Positions 34,624-44,350 of a stretch of DNA of 64,000 nucleotides are shown here, piece after piece. The first letter of the stretch is position 1, and each line of letters opens with the position of its first letter. The notes below the pieces were generated by a model. The model was not told the DNA's origin, made no database searches, and was given only the letters and a program-made list of their open reading frames with translations. The DNA lies in assembly GCF_005869225.1 (NCBI RefSeq), contig NZ_SWFP01000001.1:682001-746000 (forward strand), read 5' to 3'. This DNA is from Dyadobacter bucti. Its GTDB lineage: Bacteria > Bacteroidota > Bacteroidia > Cytophagales > Spirosomataceae. The translations under genes and the position numbers were made by a program.

Positions 34624-36756
34624 TTATTGAAGCATATAGGTCACATAGCCTCCCCTATACTTTTTGGCCGGTTCAGGGCTCACGCCAACCGTAATGTATT
34701 GCCGACCCCTGATGGCATAGGTGGAAGGTATCGAAAACCCGTTCCCGGGCAATGCCTTCTTCCAGAGTACCTCTCCCGTTTTCTGGTCAAAAGCCCTGAT
34801 CTTACCGTCCACGGTAGCGGCTATAAATATGAGTCCGCCGGCAGTGGCGATACCTCCGCCCCGGTTGAAAGACCCCGAATTTTTGATACCCATTCCCGCA
34901 AGCTTTTCATCCTCGCCAAGCGGTACCTGCCAGAGAATTTCACCTTTGTTGAGATCGATCGCATTTAACGTCCCGTAAGGAGGTTTAATGGCAAAATGAT
35001 CGTCCGGCCCTTTGTAAAAATCATATCCTGAAAATCCGTAAGGCTCCTTATGTGCCACATCTTTGGGAGCAGAAACGATATTTTCGCCTTTCAGAAACGA
35101 AACGATGGCGTCAAGCTGAGGTTGTGGCAAATGCTGGAAGGAAGGCATGGGTTCGGCGCCTTTTTTGATAAACAGGTCGAGTTTTTCCGCGGATAGTTTT
35201 CTGGCCCGCCCGGATATGTCCGGCCCGTAAGCAGTACCTTTTTTATCCGGCCCGTGGCAGTTGCCGCAGTACATTCTGAACAGCTGCTCGCCGCTCAGAT
35301 GGTTATCCGCTTCGAGACCTTTGATTTCCGTAAGTTTCAAAAACCAGGGCAAATCGATTGAATTGACGAACATAACGCCGGTTTGCGGGTTTAACGACGC
35401 CCCGCCCCAGTTGGAGCCGCCATGTGCGGTAGGCAATATGACCGAGCCTTTCAGGTTTGGCGGTTCGTAGATACCGGTCTGGTAGCCATTAGTCTTAATC
35501 TGGTCTTTAAAGAATTTGTTCAGTTCCGGGGTTACGTCGGTAATATATTCTTCCTTAAAACCCTGTCTTGCAAACGGCCCCGGCTTCGTAGGAAAAGGCT
35601 GGGTCGGCCAGGGTTTTTCGCCCGGCATGTCGCTATTTGTCGGTACAGGTACTTCTTCAATCGGGAACAAGGGTTCGCCGGTTTCGCGGTTAAACAAAAA
35701 TACGTAACCCAGCTTTGTAGCAAGGGCCACCGCATCAATGGATTTGCCGTCGTGATTGACAGTGAGGAGATTAGGAGGCGAACCATTATCCCGGTCCCAC
35801 AGGTCGTGGTGGGTAGTCTGAAAATGCCAGATCCGCTTTCCTGTTTTTGCATTCAATGCGAGCAGGCAATTCGCAAACAGATTCTGGCCTTCGCGGTCGG
35901 CGCCGTAAAAATCAAATGACGGTGAAGCAGTAGGAACATAAACGATCCCCCGGTCCTCGTCCAGCGCCATACCACCCCAGCAGTTGGCACCGCCGTTCTT
36001 TTTTCTTGCCCCGGCCGGCCAGGTATCCGCGCCGAATTCGCCCTTTTCAGGGATGACCCGAAATACCCATTCCAGTTTGCCGGTATTGACGTTGAACGCC
36101 CGGATATCGCCGGAAGTGGAGGGCAGTTCGTCGGGAACCTTGCATCCTACTATAAAAAGATCCTCATAAACAACGCCCGGTGCGTTCATTGTAACATGAA
36201 CCGCTTTACGCATAGACGCATCTACGGAAAGGCCCGTATAAAAATCAACCTTCCCTTTTTCGCCAAATGCTGTATTCAACTTTCCGTTTTCCGCCTGAAT
36301 GGAATAGAGCGTGGATCCGTATACAAACAGCAGATAACCCTTGTTTTGGGCAGCATCATGATGGTAAGTCACCCCGCGCGTCCACGTACTGACGTCGGTA
36401 CTGTCAGGTTTGAATTCCCAGATTTTTTTTCCGGTCTCGGCATTCAGTGCCACCAGTTTTTCGGAAGGCATAAATGCATACATACTGCCATTGACGATCA
36501 ATGGATTAAAAAGGACCGACGAGCCGTTATCCTGCTCTTCTTCATGTTCCCACGCCACCTGAAGATCCGATACATTTTTTGTATTGATCAGATCCAGGGG
36601 CGAATATTTGTTATTGGACGCATCATGGCCAAAGGCTGGCCACTCCTCCGGATTTGCCGCGGAAGGCTGTTCCAGATAAAAAAAACCGGCCAGAGTCAGG
36701 GATGCGGTCAGGACAGCACATGCGATAATAACATCCGTCTTTTTCAGAAAAAACAT
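34624..36756 (-). CDS. PQQ-dependent dehydrogenase with inserted cytochrome c domain
   Basis: Periplasmic quinoprotein (710 aa) expected to oxidise a sugar or alcohol and pass electrons through a built-in c-heme. The signal anchor is about 8-26. The eight-bladed propeller begins WPAFGHDASNNKYSPLDLIN, with tryptophan-docking repeats such as TGKKIWEF, GKLEWVF, TGKRIWHFQ, GEILWQVPLGE and GEVLWKKALPG. The c-type domain, inserted late in the chain, has YCGNCHG (about 495-500) and a methionine in AEPMPSF as likely axial ligand. It follows SusD by 36 bases, so it is the third gene of a SusC-SusD operon. Confidence 0.93.
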   Translation of the reverse strand: MFFLKKTDVIIACAVLTASLTLAGFFYLEQPSAANPEEWPAFGHDASNNKYSPLDLINTKNVSDLQVAWEHEEEQDNGSSVLFNPLIVNGSMYAFMPSEKLVALNAETGKKIWEFKPDSTDVSTWTRGVTYHHDAAQNKGYLLFVYGSTLYSIQAENGKLNTAFGEKGKVDFYTGLSVDASMRKAVHVTMNAPGVVYEDLFIVGCKVPDELPSTSGDIRAFNVNTGKLEWVFRVIPEKGEFGADTWPAGARKKNGGANCWGGMALDEDRGIVYVPTASPSFDFYGADREGQNLFANCLLALNAKTGKRIWHFQTTHHDLWDRDNGSPPNLLTVNHDGKSIDAVALATKLGYVFLFNRETGEPLFPIEEVPVPTNSDMPGEKPWPTQPFPTKPGPFARQGFKEEYITDVTPELNKFFKDQIKTNGYQTGIYEPPNLKGSVILPTAHGGSNWGGASLNPQTGVMFVNSIDLPWFLKLTEIKGLEADNHLSGEQLFRMYCGNCHGPDKKGTAYGPDISGRARKLSAEKLDLFIKKGAEPMPSFQHLPQPQLDAIVSFLKGENIVSAPKDVAHKEPYGFSGYDFYKGPDDHFAIKPPYGTLNAIDLNKGEILWQVPLGEDEKLAGMGIKNSGSFNRGGGIATAGGLIFIAATVDGKIRAFDQKTGEVLWKKALPGNGFSIPSTYAIRGRQYITVGVSPEPAKKYRGGYVTYMLQ

Positions 36757-36792
36757 ATTTACGTTTTAATAATCTCATATCACTACGCTTTC

Positions 36793-38262
36793 CTAATAGC
36801 CCGTATTCTGTTTCAGAAGCGGGTTCAGTGCGATCTGGTTCATGGGTATAGGATACAGTTCGCGGTATTTTGGAGAAACAGGTTTGAAAGTCCAGGCTGC
36901 GGTAAATTTATCAAACCGGATCAAATCCTGGCGCCGGTGCAATTCCCAGGCCAGTTCGCGCCCGCGTTCGGCCAGGATGGTTGCGTCAGTTAAGGTAGTA
37001 AAATTATCGACGCCCCGCTTGCTGCGTATTGCGTTGACGTCCGCCAGGGCCAGAGCCGCGCTACCCAGCCTGAAATGGGCTTCGCCGCGCATCAGGTACA
37101 CATCCGAAATCCGGAAAATCACAAAATCATTGCTCATGTCGAAATTAGCGCCTTTTTCAACTTCATACTTCACCGACCTGTACCCTGCGAGCCTGCCAAC
37201 AGGGCCTGCATCCATTTTGAATGCGGGAACTTCCTTTGTTAAAATCGCCGGTATGCCGTCGTCTTTCAGCGCTTCACCGCTTGAACTGTAAATCTGTCCG
37301 GTAAGCCACATTTCCCGTCTTACATCCGTCGGACTGAAAGTATCGTAAAACTCGGCAGATGTGCAATACCCGTTCCACGGTGCCGAACCCAGGTCGTAGG
37401 TAAACTGATGCAGGTAATGCATCCCGGCCATTTGTGCAAAAAAACCGGTCCGTTTCGACTTGTCATACGGTGTCGACAAGATGATCTCAGGTGAATTTTC
37501 ATTGTTGACGCTGAAAGTGGACAGGAAATCCGACGAAACCTGAAACTTGTCGGAGTCGATGATCGCGTTACATTGCTCGATTGCTTTCTGCCACTGGGCC
37601 TCACCGGTGTAGACTTTTGCATTGAGATACAGCTTGGCCAGTATCATGTGCGCCACGTACCTGGACATTCTCCCATATTTTGCCCGGACATCTGTGGATA
37701 GCGCCGGAAGGGATTCCAGCAGTTCTTTTTCCACAAAATCGTATACTTCCTTTCTGGTGCGCTGCCCGGAATTCTCCGAACCTATTGAGCTTGCAATGAT
37801 CACGTTCCCGAAATTATCCATCGCCAGGTAATGATAAAATGCCCTCAAAGTGCGCAGCTCAGCCTGTGTTTCGGCAGCCGCGAAGCCCGGGTTGGTTATT
37901 TTTTCATTGATCTTGGCAATGTTGGAATAAATCCAGCTCCAGAGTCCGTCGAACCCGTAAAAATTGGTAGGCCAGGTATGTTCTTCCATAAACCGCCATT
38001 CCGGCTCGCCCCAGTCGCCGCCCCGCGTCGGCGCCAGCTGCTCATCGGTGACGCAGTTCAGCAGCTCGAAGCGGTTCCAGTAATCGCCCAACCCGCCGTA
38101 TAATGGCCCGATCAGGGTATTGAGCTGTCCTTGCGATACCCCGAACTTGTCGCGCTCCACCTGGTCTTTTACAGTTTCATCCAGATTGGTACAGCTCAGG
38201 GTAAAAATGGTCACAGTCCAGAAAGAAAGTGATCTGATGCTGAATTTTTGTATTGAAGTCAT
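36793..38262 (-). CDS. SusD/RagB-family surface lipoprotein
   Basis: Surface substrate-binding lipoprotein (489 aa; lipobox TLSCTNLDE, about C24). SusD features include LNTLIGPLYGGLGDYW, LRTLRAFYHYLAMDNFGNV, MSRYVAHMILAKLYLNA, RISDVYLMRGEAHFRLGSA and RGRELAWELHRRQDLIRF. It ends IALNPLLKQNTGY. It is 22 bases after SusC and is the lid of that transporter. Confidence 0.95.
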   Translation of the reverse strand: MTSIQKFSIRSLSFWTVTIFTLSCTNLDETVKDQVERDKFGVSQGQLNTLIGPLYGGLGDYWNRFELLNCVTDEQLAPTRGGDWGEPEWRFMEEHTWPTNFYGFDGLWSWIYSNIAKINEKITNPGFAAAETQAELRTLRAFYHYLAMDNFGNVIIASSIGSENSGQRTRKEVYDFVEKELLESLPALSTDVRAKYGRMSRYVAHMILAKLYLNAKVYTGEAQWQKAIEQCNAIIDSDKFQVSSDFLSTFSVNNENSPEIILSTPYDKSKRTGFFAQMAGMHYLHQFTYDLGSAPWNGYCTSAEFYDTFSPTDVRREMWLTGQIYSSSGEALKDDGIPAILTKEVPAFKMDAGPVGRLAGYRSVKYEVEKGANFDMSNDFVIFRISDVYLMRGEAHFRLGSAALALADVNAIRSKRGVDNFTTLTDATILAERGRELAWELHRRQDLIRFDKFTAAWTFKPVSPKYRELYPIPMNQIALNPLLKQNTGY

Positions 38263-38284
38263 TGGATTGATTTGCTAAAATGTC

Positions 38285-41200
38285 TTAGAATGTCAGATTG
38301 ATACCGAACTGGAATGACCGGGTTTTGGGATAAATATAACCCGAGTCCACGCCGATGCTGCTCGGCAGCTGCTGGTTGGCCTGGATGTTTCCGTTCACAG
38401 CCAGCTCGGGGTCGATTCCGGTATATTTGGTGAGGACAAAAAGATTGTTGCCGCTCACATAGACCCGTGCGTTCTGAAGAATTCCTTTCGCAGGAATATT
38501 GTACCCGATCTGCCAGTTGTCGAGCCTAACGAACGCACCGTTTTCCAGCCAAAGATCCGAAAGGGCCGGCGTGCTGTAATTGGTCGGGAATGTGGAGATA
38601 TCCCGGATCATGTTATTTTCGAGCACGCTGCCGGACAGGGTCAGGTTGGAGCGGAGGTTGTTGAGGATCTTGTTACCGAAAACACTCCTGAGCTGAAACG
38701 ACAGGTCAAAATTCCGGTATGTAAAGTTGTTGATCCAGGAAATAGTTGTTTTCGGGATACCTATGCCCGACTCGAATTTCTTGGCTTTGGCATAATCCGG
38801 CGTTGCACTCCCGTCTTCCGCCTGGAAAGTAATGTTCCCATTGTCATCAAAACCTGAAAACTTCGGCATGTAAAACTCTCCCAGCGGATGCCCTTCCCGC
38901 AATTCGGAGGCAGTGATCAGCCCGAGGCCGCGGCCGTCGAAGTTGTTATAAAGGATCTGGCCGGAATCGAAATTGTTATCGCTGAGCACCATTATTTTGT
39001 TCCTGTAAACCGACCCGACTACATTGGACCGCCAGCTGAACTTGTCACGCTGCAGCAAGGTACCGCCCAGTGAAAGTTCAATTCCCTTGTTGGACATCTG
39101 CCCGATGTTTTTCAGGATGTTGCCTACAAAAATGTCTACGCCGTTCTGCGCAACTGAATAATTGTAAAGCATATCGTTGGTACGTTTGTCATAAACTTCC
39201 AGCGTACCCGACAATTTCCCCTGGAATAATTCAAAATCAAGTCCAAGATTGACCTGCGAAAGCACTTCCCATTTCAAGTCGGGGTTGCTGTTCTGGATCA
39301 CGTCCACGCCGGGCAGGTAATCCCTCAGAATAGGGTCATAATAATTGTTCAGCGACGGTCCGTACAAAAGCAGGGAATTGTAGGGAGCGATGCCTTCCGA
39401 ATTACCGGTACGCCCCCACCCTGCTCTCAGTTTTAGGTAGTTCAGCGTTTTATTTCCTGAAAGAAACGACTCGTTCGAAAGCGTCCACCCGCCTGCCACC
39501 GACGGGAACATTCCCCATTTGTTGTTCGCCCCGAATTTCGAGCTGCCGTCGCGACGGAGTGTGGCGGTGACGTTGAATTTATCGAGGAGGTTAATGGTCG
39601 TCCGCCCGAAAAAGGAAATGAGCTTGTAGGAATTGGCAAAAGAAGTGGCATAATTGTTCTGTCCGCGGATCAGCGTTCCCTGGTACCGCCCCAGATTATT
39701 ATAGCCGTAAAGTCCGTACAGGTCAATGTCTTCCAGGGACGGGTCGCCGATGTTGTTGCGCGCGCCAAAGCCGTCGTTCGCCACCTCCTGGTAAGAATAA
39801 CCGCCCAGAATATTAAAACTACTATTGCTGCCGAAGTTCTTGTTATACTTGGCGGTAAGTTCCAGAAGCTTGTCGTTTTGCTGGTCAATTTTCCGGGAAG
39901 CCTCGCCCAGCGTGCCTTTGTAGGCTTTTACGGCCATGTTGTAGGCTGCACTTTCAACTGTATTTTCATACCGGTAAGCCCCGTTTGCACCCACACTGAA
40001 ATGGTCCGTAAGATTGTAATTCAGGTTCATGGAGCCTATTACCACATTGTTTTTGCTCTGGTTCTGATAATTTTCCTGCATCGCAACAGGATTATACAGG
40101 TCAAAGCTCCCGTCCACCTCATAATAGCTGCCATCCGGATTCCGCACGGGCAGTGTAGGTAGGAAGAGCACCGCCCGGTTGATCACCCCGTTGTTCATCA
40201 GATCCGACTCGGTTTTGGAAACAGTAAGGTTATACTGGATGTTTAATTTATTGTTCAGCGCCTTCTGGTCCACATTCACCCGCCCGGTAACCCTTTTGAA
40301 GCCGGTATTTTTGATGATACCCTGCCTGTCCATATAGTTCAGCGAACTCCTGTAAGAAAAGTTGTCGCTGCCTCCCGAAAGCGCCACTTCATGGTTATTG
40401 GTAAAACCGGCCCTTGAAATTTCCTTGATCCAGTCCGTACTGTATCCCTGGCCGTCCGGGCCCTTGGGGAATTTGAGATTATCATCCAGCGAAGCCGGCC
40501 CTTTGATCCTTATTACCTGCTCCCGGTATTCGTCCCCATTCATGAGATCGAGGCGTTTGGAGATCGTTTCCAGGCCCACATAGTTGTTGAATGTCAGTGT
40601 GGCCTTGCCTGCTTTCCCTCTTTTGGTGGTGATGATGATCACGCCATTGGCGGCGCGGGAACCATAAATGGCCGAGGCACTGGCGTCTTTGAGAATATCA
40701 ATCCGTTCGATGTCGGAGGGTGATATGCTGTTGATCGGAATGCCGATTACGCCGTCTACCACATAAAGAGGCTCGCTCCCGCCTGCCAGAGAGGTATAGC
40801 CCCGCAGACGGACGGTCGGCGACTGGTTGGGGTCGCCGGATGGCTGGGTAATGTTCAGACCGGCCACTTTTCCCTGGATCGCCTGCAACGGATTGGGGTT
40901 GATTCCTGCGTTAAAATCCCTGGAAGAAACCTGCGAGACAGCCCCGGTAAGGTCTTTTTTCTGTATCGTTCCGTAGCCGATCACGACCACCTCCGACAAC
41001 GCTTTTACATCGCTGTCCAGAGAAACTGTGAGCTTTGTCTGGTTGCCGGCAGGGACTTCTTTGTTGACATAACCGACATAAGAAAACACCAGAACGGCTG
41101 CGTCGTCCGTTTCGATTGAAAAATTACCATTGACGTCGGTGGACGTACCGTTGGTAGTGCCCTTTTTAATCACATTGACGCCGGGCAGCGGCTGGTTGTT

Positions 41201-41311
41201 CTGGGAGTCGAGGACTGTGCCGGTGCGTATTTTTTGCTGGGCAAATGCTGCTGCGGGCAGCAGAAGCATCACAATAAGCAAATGTAATCCGGATCTTTTG
41301 AGGTTGTTCAT
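38285..41311 (-). CDS. SusC/RagA TonB-dependent receptor (no STN domain)
   Basis: Outer-membrane transporter (1008 aa). Signal MNNLKRSGLHLLIVMLLLPA; carboxypeptidase-like domain about 28-108 (GTVLDSQNNQPLPGVNVIKK); TonB-box region SEVVVIGYGT; plug (VVDGVIGIP, DILKDASASAIYGSRAANG); barrel ending RSFQFGINLTF. It lacks the STN domain, so regulation is not by sigma/FecR; the divergent AraC gene at 41548 is the likely regulator. It is first gene of SusC-SusD-PQQ dehydrogenase. The start at 41311 gives a normal signal peptide; 41353 would add 14 residues. Confidence 0.95.
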   Translation of the reverse strand: MNNLKRSGLHLLIVMLLLPAAAFAQQKIRTGTVLDSQNNQPLPGVNVIKKGTTNGTSTDVNGNFSIETDDAAVLVFSYVGYVNKEVPAGNQTKLTVSLDSDVKALSEVVVIGYGTIQKKDLTGAVSQVSSRDFNAGINPNPLQAIQGKVAGLNITQPSGDPNQSPTVRLRGYTSLAGGSEPLYVVDGVIGIPINSISPSDIERIDILKDASASAIYGSRAANGVIIITTKRGKAGKATLTFNNYVGLETISKRLDLMNGDEYREQVIRIKGPASLDDNLKFPKGPDGQGYSTDWIKEISRAGFTNNHEVALSGGSDNFSYRSSLNYMDRQGIIKNTGFKRVTGRVNVDQKALNNKLNIQYNLTVSKTESDLMNNGVINRAVLFLPTLPVRNPDGSYYEVDGSFDLYNPVAMQENYQNQSKNNVVIGSMNLNYNLTDHFSVGANGAYRYENTVESAAYNMAVKAYKGTLGEASRKIDQQNDKLLELTAKYNKNFGSNSSFNILGGYSYQEVANDGFGARNNIGDPSLEDIDLYGLYGYNNLGRYQGTLIRGQNNYATSFANSYKLISFFGRTTINLLDKFNVTATLRRDGSSKFGANNKWGMFPSVAGGWTLSNESFLSGNKTLNYLKLRAGWGRTGNSEGIAPYNSLLLYGPSLNNYYDPILRDYLPGVDVIQNSNPDLKWEVLSQVNLGLDFELFQGKLSGTLEVYDKRTNDMLYNYSVAQNGVDIFVGNILKNIGQMSNKGIELSLGGTLLQRDKFSWRSNVVGSVYRNKIMVLSDNNFDSGQILYNNFDGRGLGLITASELREGHPLGEFYMPKFSGFDDNGNITFQAEDGSATPDYAKAKKFESGIGIPKTTISWINNFTYRNFDLSFQLRSVFGNKILNNLRSNLTLSGSVLENNMIRDISTFPTNYSTPALSDLWLENGAFVRLDNWQIGYNIPAKGILQNARVYVSGNNLFVLTKYTGIDPELAVNGNIQANQQLPSSIGVDSGYIYPKTRSFQFGINLTF

Positions 41312-41547
41312 CGGGCTTGGCTGTAATCGGGTATTTAACATTGAGACTGTCAATCGTGCTGATTTTCAGGTTAAAATTCGCGATTACCAAGCGCCAAAAT
41401 CTTATTATTATTATCCAATTATTTCTTTATTTTATCTTTATATCAGCACTTGGCCATTATTTTTCAGCTTTTGTTTAATATCGGGGCATTTTCCGGAAGC
41501 TTGCGGTTACATGCTGCCGGCTGTGAGGACCTTACTTAATTTTACCG

Positions 41548-42423
41548 ATGAAAAATCCCTGGTTTATCAAGCTCCATTTTCCGCAAAGCAAAGCGTTCGA
41601 TATTGTGAAAGTATCCAGGCCTTACTTTGTCGTTCCCTGGCATTTCCATCCCGAAATCGAGATCATGCTGCTTACGAGCGGCTCGGGAACCCGTTTTGTG
41701 GGCGACAGTATCGAAAACTTCAATGCAACGGAACTGGTCATGGTAGGCGCCAACCTGGCCCACGTCTGGAAAAACGGTGCGGAGCATTTTGGCCACAAAG
41801 CCAACAACCTGGCAGGCGCGATGTATATCGTGCTTAAAGAAACCGAATTACGGGACTTGCTGATGCACGAGGAAATGGAACCCGTGCGCTCGTTGTTTTT
41901 AAGGGCTCAAAGGGGCATCAAATTCGGCGACGAAATCACGAAGAAAATAGGTGAAATGATCCTGGCGGCCTACCAGCAATCCGGTCCGGAACAGCTCGTT
42001 TCTTTTTTGACCATACTGAAAGAAATGTCCGAAACCAGCGACTACCGCTACTTATGCTCCCCTAATTACCGGCAGAAAGTGGACGAACACGACTTATCCA
42101 AACTGGACAGCGTGCTGGACTATCTGATCATGAATTATAAAAATGAGGTAAGGCTGGAAGACGTGGCCGACATCGCGAACATGTCGCTGACTGCATTTTG
42201 CCGGTATTTTAAAGAACGCACATTTAAAACTGTGATCCAGTTCCTGAATGAAATCCGGATCGAACATGCGCAGAAACTGTTGATCGAATCACAGTATAAT
42301 GTGGACAAGATCAGTCTGGAATGCGGGTTTCATAACATCACGAATTTTTACCAGCAATTTCAGAAAATCACAGGCACGACGCCCCTCAATTTCAGAAAAA
42401 AGAATCTCACGAAAATCTATTAA
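41548..42423 (+). CDS. AraC-family transcriptional regulator with cupin sensor domain
   Basis: A 291-aa regulator. The N-terminal cupin-like effector domain (about 15-100) includes PYFVVPWHFHPEIEIMLL and GDSIENFNATELVMVGANL. The C-terminal double helix-turn-helix (about 190-290) has VRLEDVADIANMSLTAFCRY, FKTVIQFLNEIRIEHAQKLL and ISLECGFHNITNFYQQF. It is divergent from the SusC-SusD-PQQ dehydrogenase operon (236 bases between starts) and probably senses its sugar. It shares the bases TTAA with the stop of the convergent transporter gene. Confidence 0.93.
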   Translation: MKNPWFIKLHFPQSKAFDIVKVSRPYFVVPWHFHPEIEIMLLTSGSGTRFVGDSIENFNATELVMVGANLAHVWKNGAEHFGHKANNLAGAMYIVLKETELRDLLMHEEMEPVRSLFLRAQRGIKFGDEITKKIGEMILAAYQQSGPEQLVSFLTILKEMSETSDYRYLCSPNYRQKVDEHDLSKLDSVLDYLIMNYKNEVRLEDVADIANMSLTAFCRYFKERTFKTVIQFLNEIRIEHAQKLLIESQYNVDKISLECGFHNITNFYQQFQKITGTTPLNFRKKNLTKIY

Positions 42424-43595
42424 ACTATCTGAGAGCGGGAAGCCGGCTTGATAAAAATCGCCATAAAAACGCATACCACAGCCACTATGATGGCATTGAT
42501 AAAGAAAATGGAAGAGATGCGGAGGTGCATGTCGTAGAGGTAGCCGGTCCAGAAATTTCCCAGAATTGCGCCTATTCCAAAATAACTCGCATACAGGAGC
42601 GACTGTCCGGTTGCACGCAGCTCGGGCTTCACGAGTGCGTTGGTATACTCCACGCAAACCACCCAAAACAACGACCACGACAGCCCGTGCAGGGCATCCA
42701 CGGCCACAGCCCACTCGGGAACGCTGACGACACTGTACAAAAACATCCGCAAGGCCGAGGCCGCCGCACAAAGCAGGAGCGCGGGTTTGATACCCAGCCT
42801 TTGGAGGATCGGGACAGAAAAAAAGAAAAAAGGGATTTCGAAGAGCCCCTGCAGAGACAGGCCTACCCCTACCAGCGAAGCAGAAGCACCATTTTCTTTC
42901 ATATAAATGGAATAAAAATTCCAGATCGTGGTAACGGCGGCGGATATCAGCAATACGGAAAACAGAAAACACACCAGCGTACGGTCATTGAGATACCTGA
43001 GACTTTTGACCAGTGAAACCTGCGTTTCCTGTTTCCGGGAAGGCCTTTTGGGAATTAGTAAAGCAATAAAAAAAGCAATGATCAGACTGCCGGATGAAAA
43101 AAGGTAAATCACCCTTGTATCAACCTGATCGATAAAATAGCCGGTAACAATACCGGTGATCGCCCAGCCCGCAGCTCCCGCTACCCGGATCGAACCATAG
43201 TTAAAATCAGGCGATGTTTCTGCAAGTTCGAGGGTAAGGCTGTCAAGAATGGGCTGTATGCCGTTGTAAAACACCGACATACAGACCGTGATCAGCAAAA
43301 GCGCAACAAACGAGCTCCATTGCAGATACAGCAGAAATGAAATACCCGCCAGCATTGTCGATGCCAGCATACATGTCCGGTAACCGATGCGGTCGGCCAC
43401 AAAACCGTAGACCGGCTGCACCAGGAACATGGTGATCGGGGTAACATTGATGATGAGGGCGATCTCCATACCCGAGAAACCGCGGGCTTTGAGATCATCG
43501 GCAAACACAGGCAGCCAGGCGGCCGTACAACACAAAACCAGAAAATAAAGCAGCCTTAACTGGTTCGCCTGGGAAAGCATCCTGTGAAAAATCAT
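42420..43595 (-). CDS. MFS transporter (sugar-type)
   Basis: Twelve-helix inner-membrane transporter (391 aa) resembling the MFS_1-like/nucleoside-sugar symporter group. Helices are clear throughout; the loop after TM2 has the MFS signature region PVYGFVADRIGYR, and the mid-protein loop has PKRPSRKQ. The start overlaps the nagB stop (ATGA, 43592-43595), so it is translationally coupled to nagB. A role in importing the amino sugar or its relative is likely (inference). Confidence 0.88.
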   Translation of the reverse strand: MIFHRMLSQANQLRLLYFLVLCCTAAWLPVFADDLKARGFSGMEIALIINVTPITMFLVQPVYGFVADRIGYRTCMLASTMLAGISFLLYLQWSSFVALLLITVCMSVFYNGIQPILDSLTLELAETSPDFNYGSIRVAGAAGWAITGIVTGYFIDQVDTRVIYLFSSGSLIIAFFIALLIPKRPSRKQETQVSLVKSLRYLNDRTLVCFLFSVLLISAAVTTIWNFYSIYMKENGASASLVGVGLSLQGLFEIPFFFFSVPILQRLGIKPALLLCAAASALRMFLYSVVSVPEWAVAVDALHGLSWSLFWVVCVEYTNALVKPELRATGQSLLYASYFGIGAILGNFWTGYLYDMHLRISSIFFINAIIVAVVCVFMAIFIKPASRSQIV

Positions 43596-44326
43596 TCCCG
43601 CGCTGTTAAAAGTGACGCGGCTTTCTGGTCAATGAGTACAAGTCCGTTGGGATGTTCCCGCATGATGGTAGCAGGCACTTCCATGCTGATTTCGCCTTCC
43701 AGCGTTGCTTTCATGATGGGCGCTTTCCGTTCGCCGGAAGCCAGGAGCATGGCGGTTTTGGCTTCCCGCAAATGACTGATTCCAAGCGTAATGCCTTTTG
43801 TAAGCCGGGTTTCTTCCTTGAAATACTTTTGGCCGACGGTACTGGTGATTTCGTCCAGCTCAATCACATGCGAATATAGATCCGGCGATACGCCCGGTTC
43901 GTTAAAACCGATGTGCCCGTTCATGCCAATACCTACAACGATCAGATCAAGGCCGCCGCGTTCGGAGATAAATTCGTCCATAGCGACACATTCGCCGGGA
44001 AGATCGGAAGTCATGCCATCAAAAAGTCTGTACTGGCCGGGCAGGAGGTTGAGGGGGTTAATGACATTGGTACGCAGGAACCAGGCGCAGCTGCCATGGT
44101 TTTCCGGCGGGACCCCCACCCACTCATCCAGCCCGATCAGTGTGAAATGCTCATAATCAATTTGTTCAGCCATCATCAATGTCGTGAACAAGCTATATGC
44201 GGACAGGGGAGTTTCGCCGGACGCAAAACATATCACCGAGTCAGGCTTCGCCTTGATCTGATCACAAATGATCCTGGCTGCCTGGAAGGACAAATCTGTG
44301 TGGTCGTCAAATACATTCAACATCAT
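43592..44326 (-). CDS. nagB: Glucosamine-6-phosphate deaminase (NagB-like)
   Basis: Cytoplasmic isomerase/deaminase (244 aa) that converts glucosamine-6-phosphate to fructose-6-phosphate and ammonia. Motifs are CFASGETPLSAY (phosphate loop), GLDEWVG, and GIGMNGHIGFNEPG carrying the ring-opening histidine and glutamate. The Asn before Gly-His replaces the Asp of the E. coli enzyme but is usual in the short Bacillus-type NagB, which also has this length. It lies in the operon Gfo/Idh-nagB-MFS. A related aldose-ketose substrate cannot be excluded. Confidence 0.88.
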   Translation of the reverse strand: MMLNVFDDHTDLSFQAARIICDQIKAKPDSVICFASGETPLSAYSLFTTLMMAEQIDYEHFTLIGLDEWVGVPPENHGSCAWFLRTNVINPLNLLPGQYRLFDGMTSDLPGECVAMDEFISERGGLDLIVVGIGMNGHIGFNEPGVSPDLYSHVIELDEITSTVGQKYFKEETRLTKGITLGISHLREAKTAMLLASGERKAPIMKATLEGEISMEVPATIMREHPNGLVLIDQKAASLLTARE

Positions 44327-44350
44327 CGGTATCCCTGTTAAGCAAAAGTA

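Noticed and set aside
43592..44326. Loss of a catalytic aspartate in NagB (Asn before Gly-His)
   Set aside because: The same Asn is usual in the short Bacillus-type NagB enzymes, so it is not a defect.
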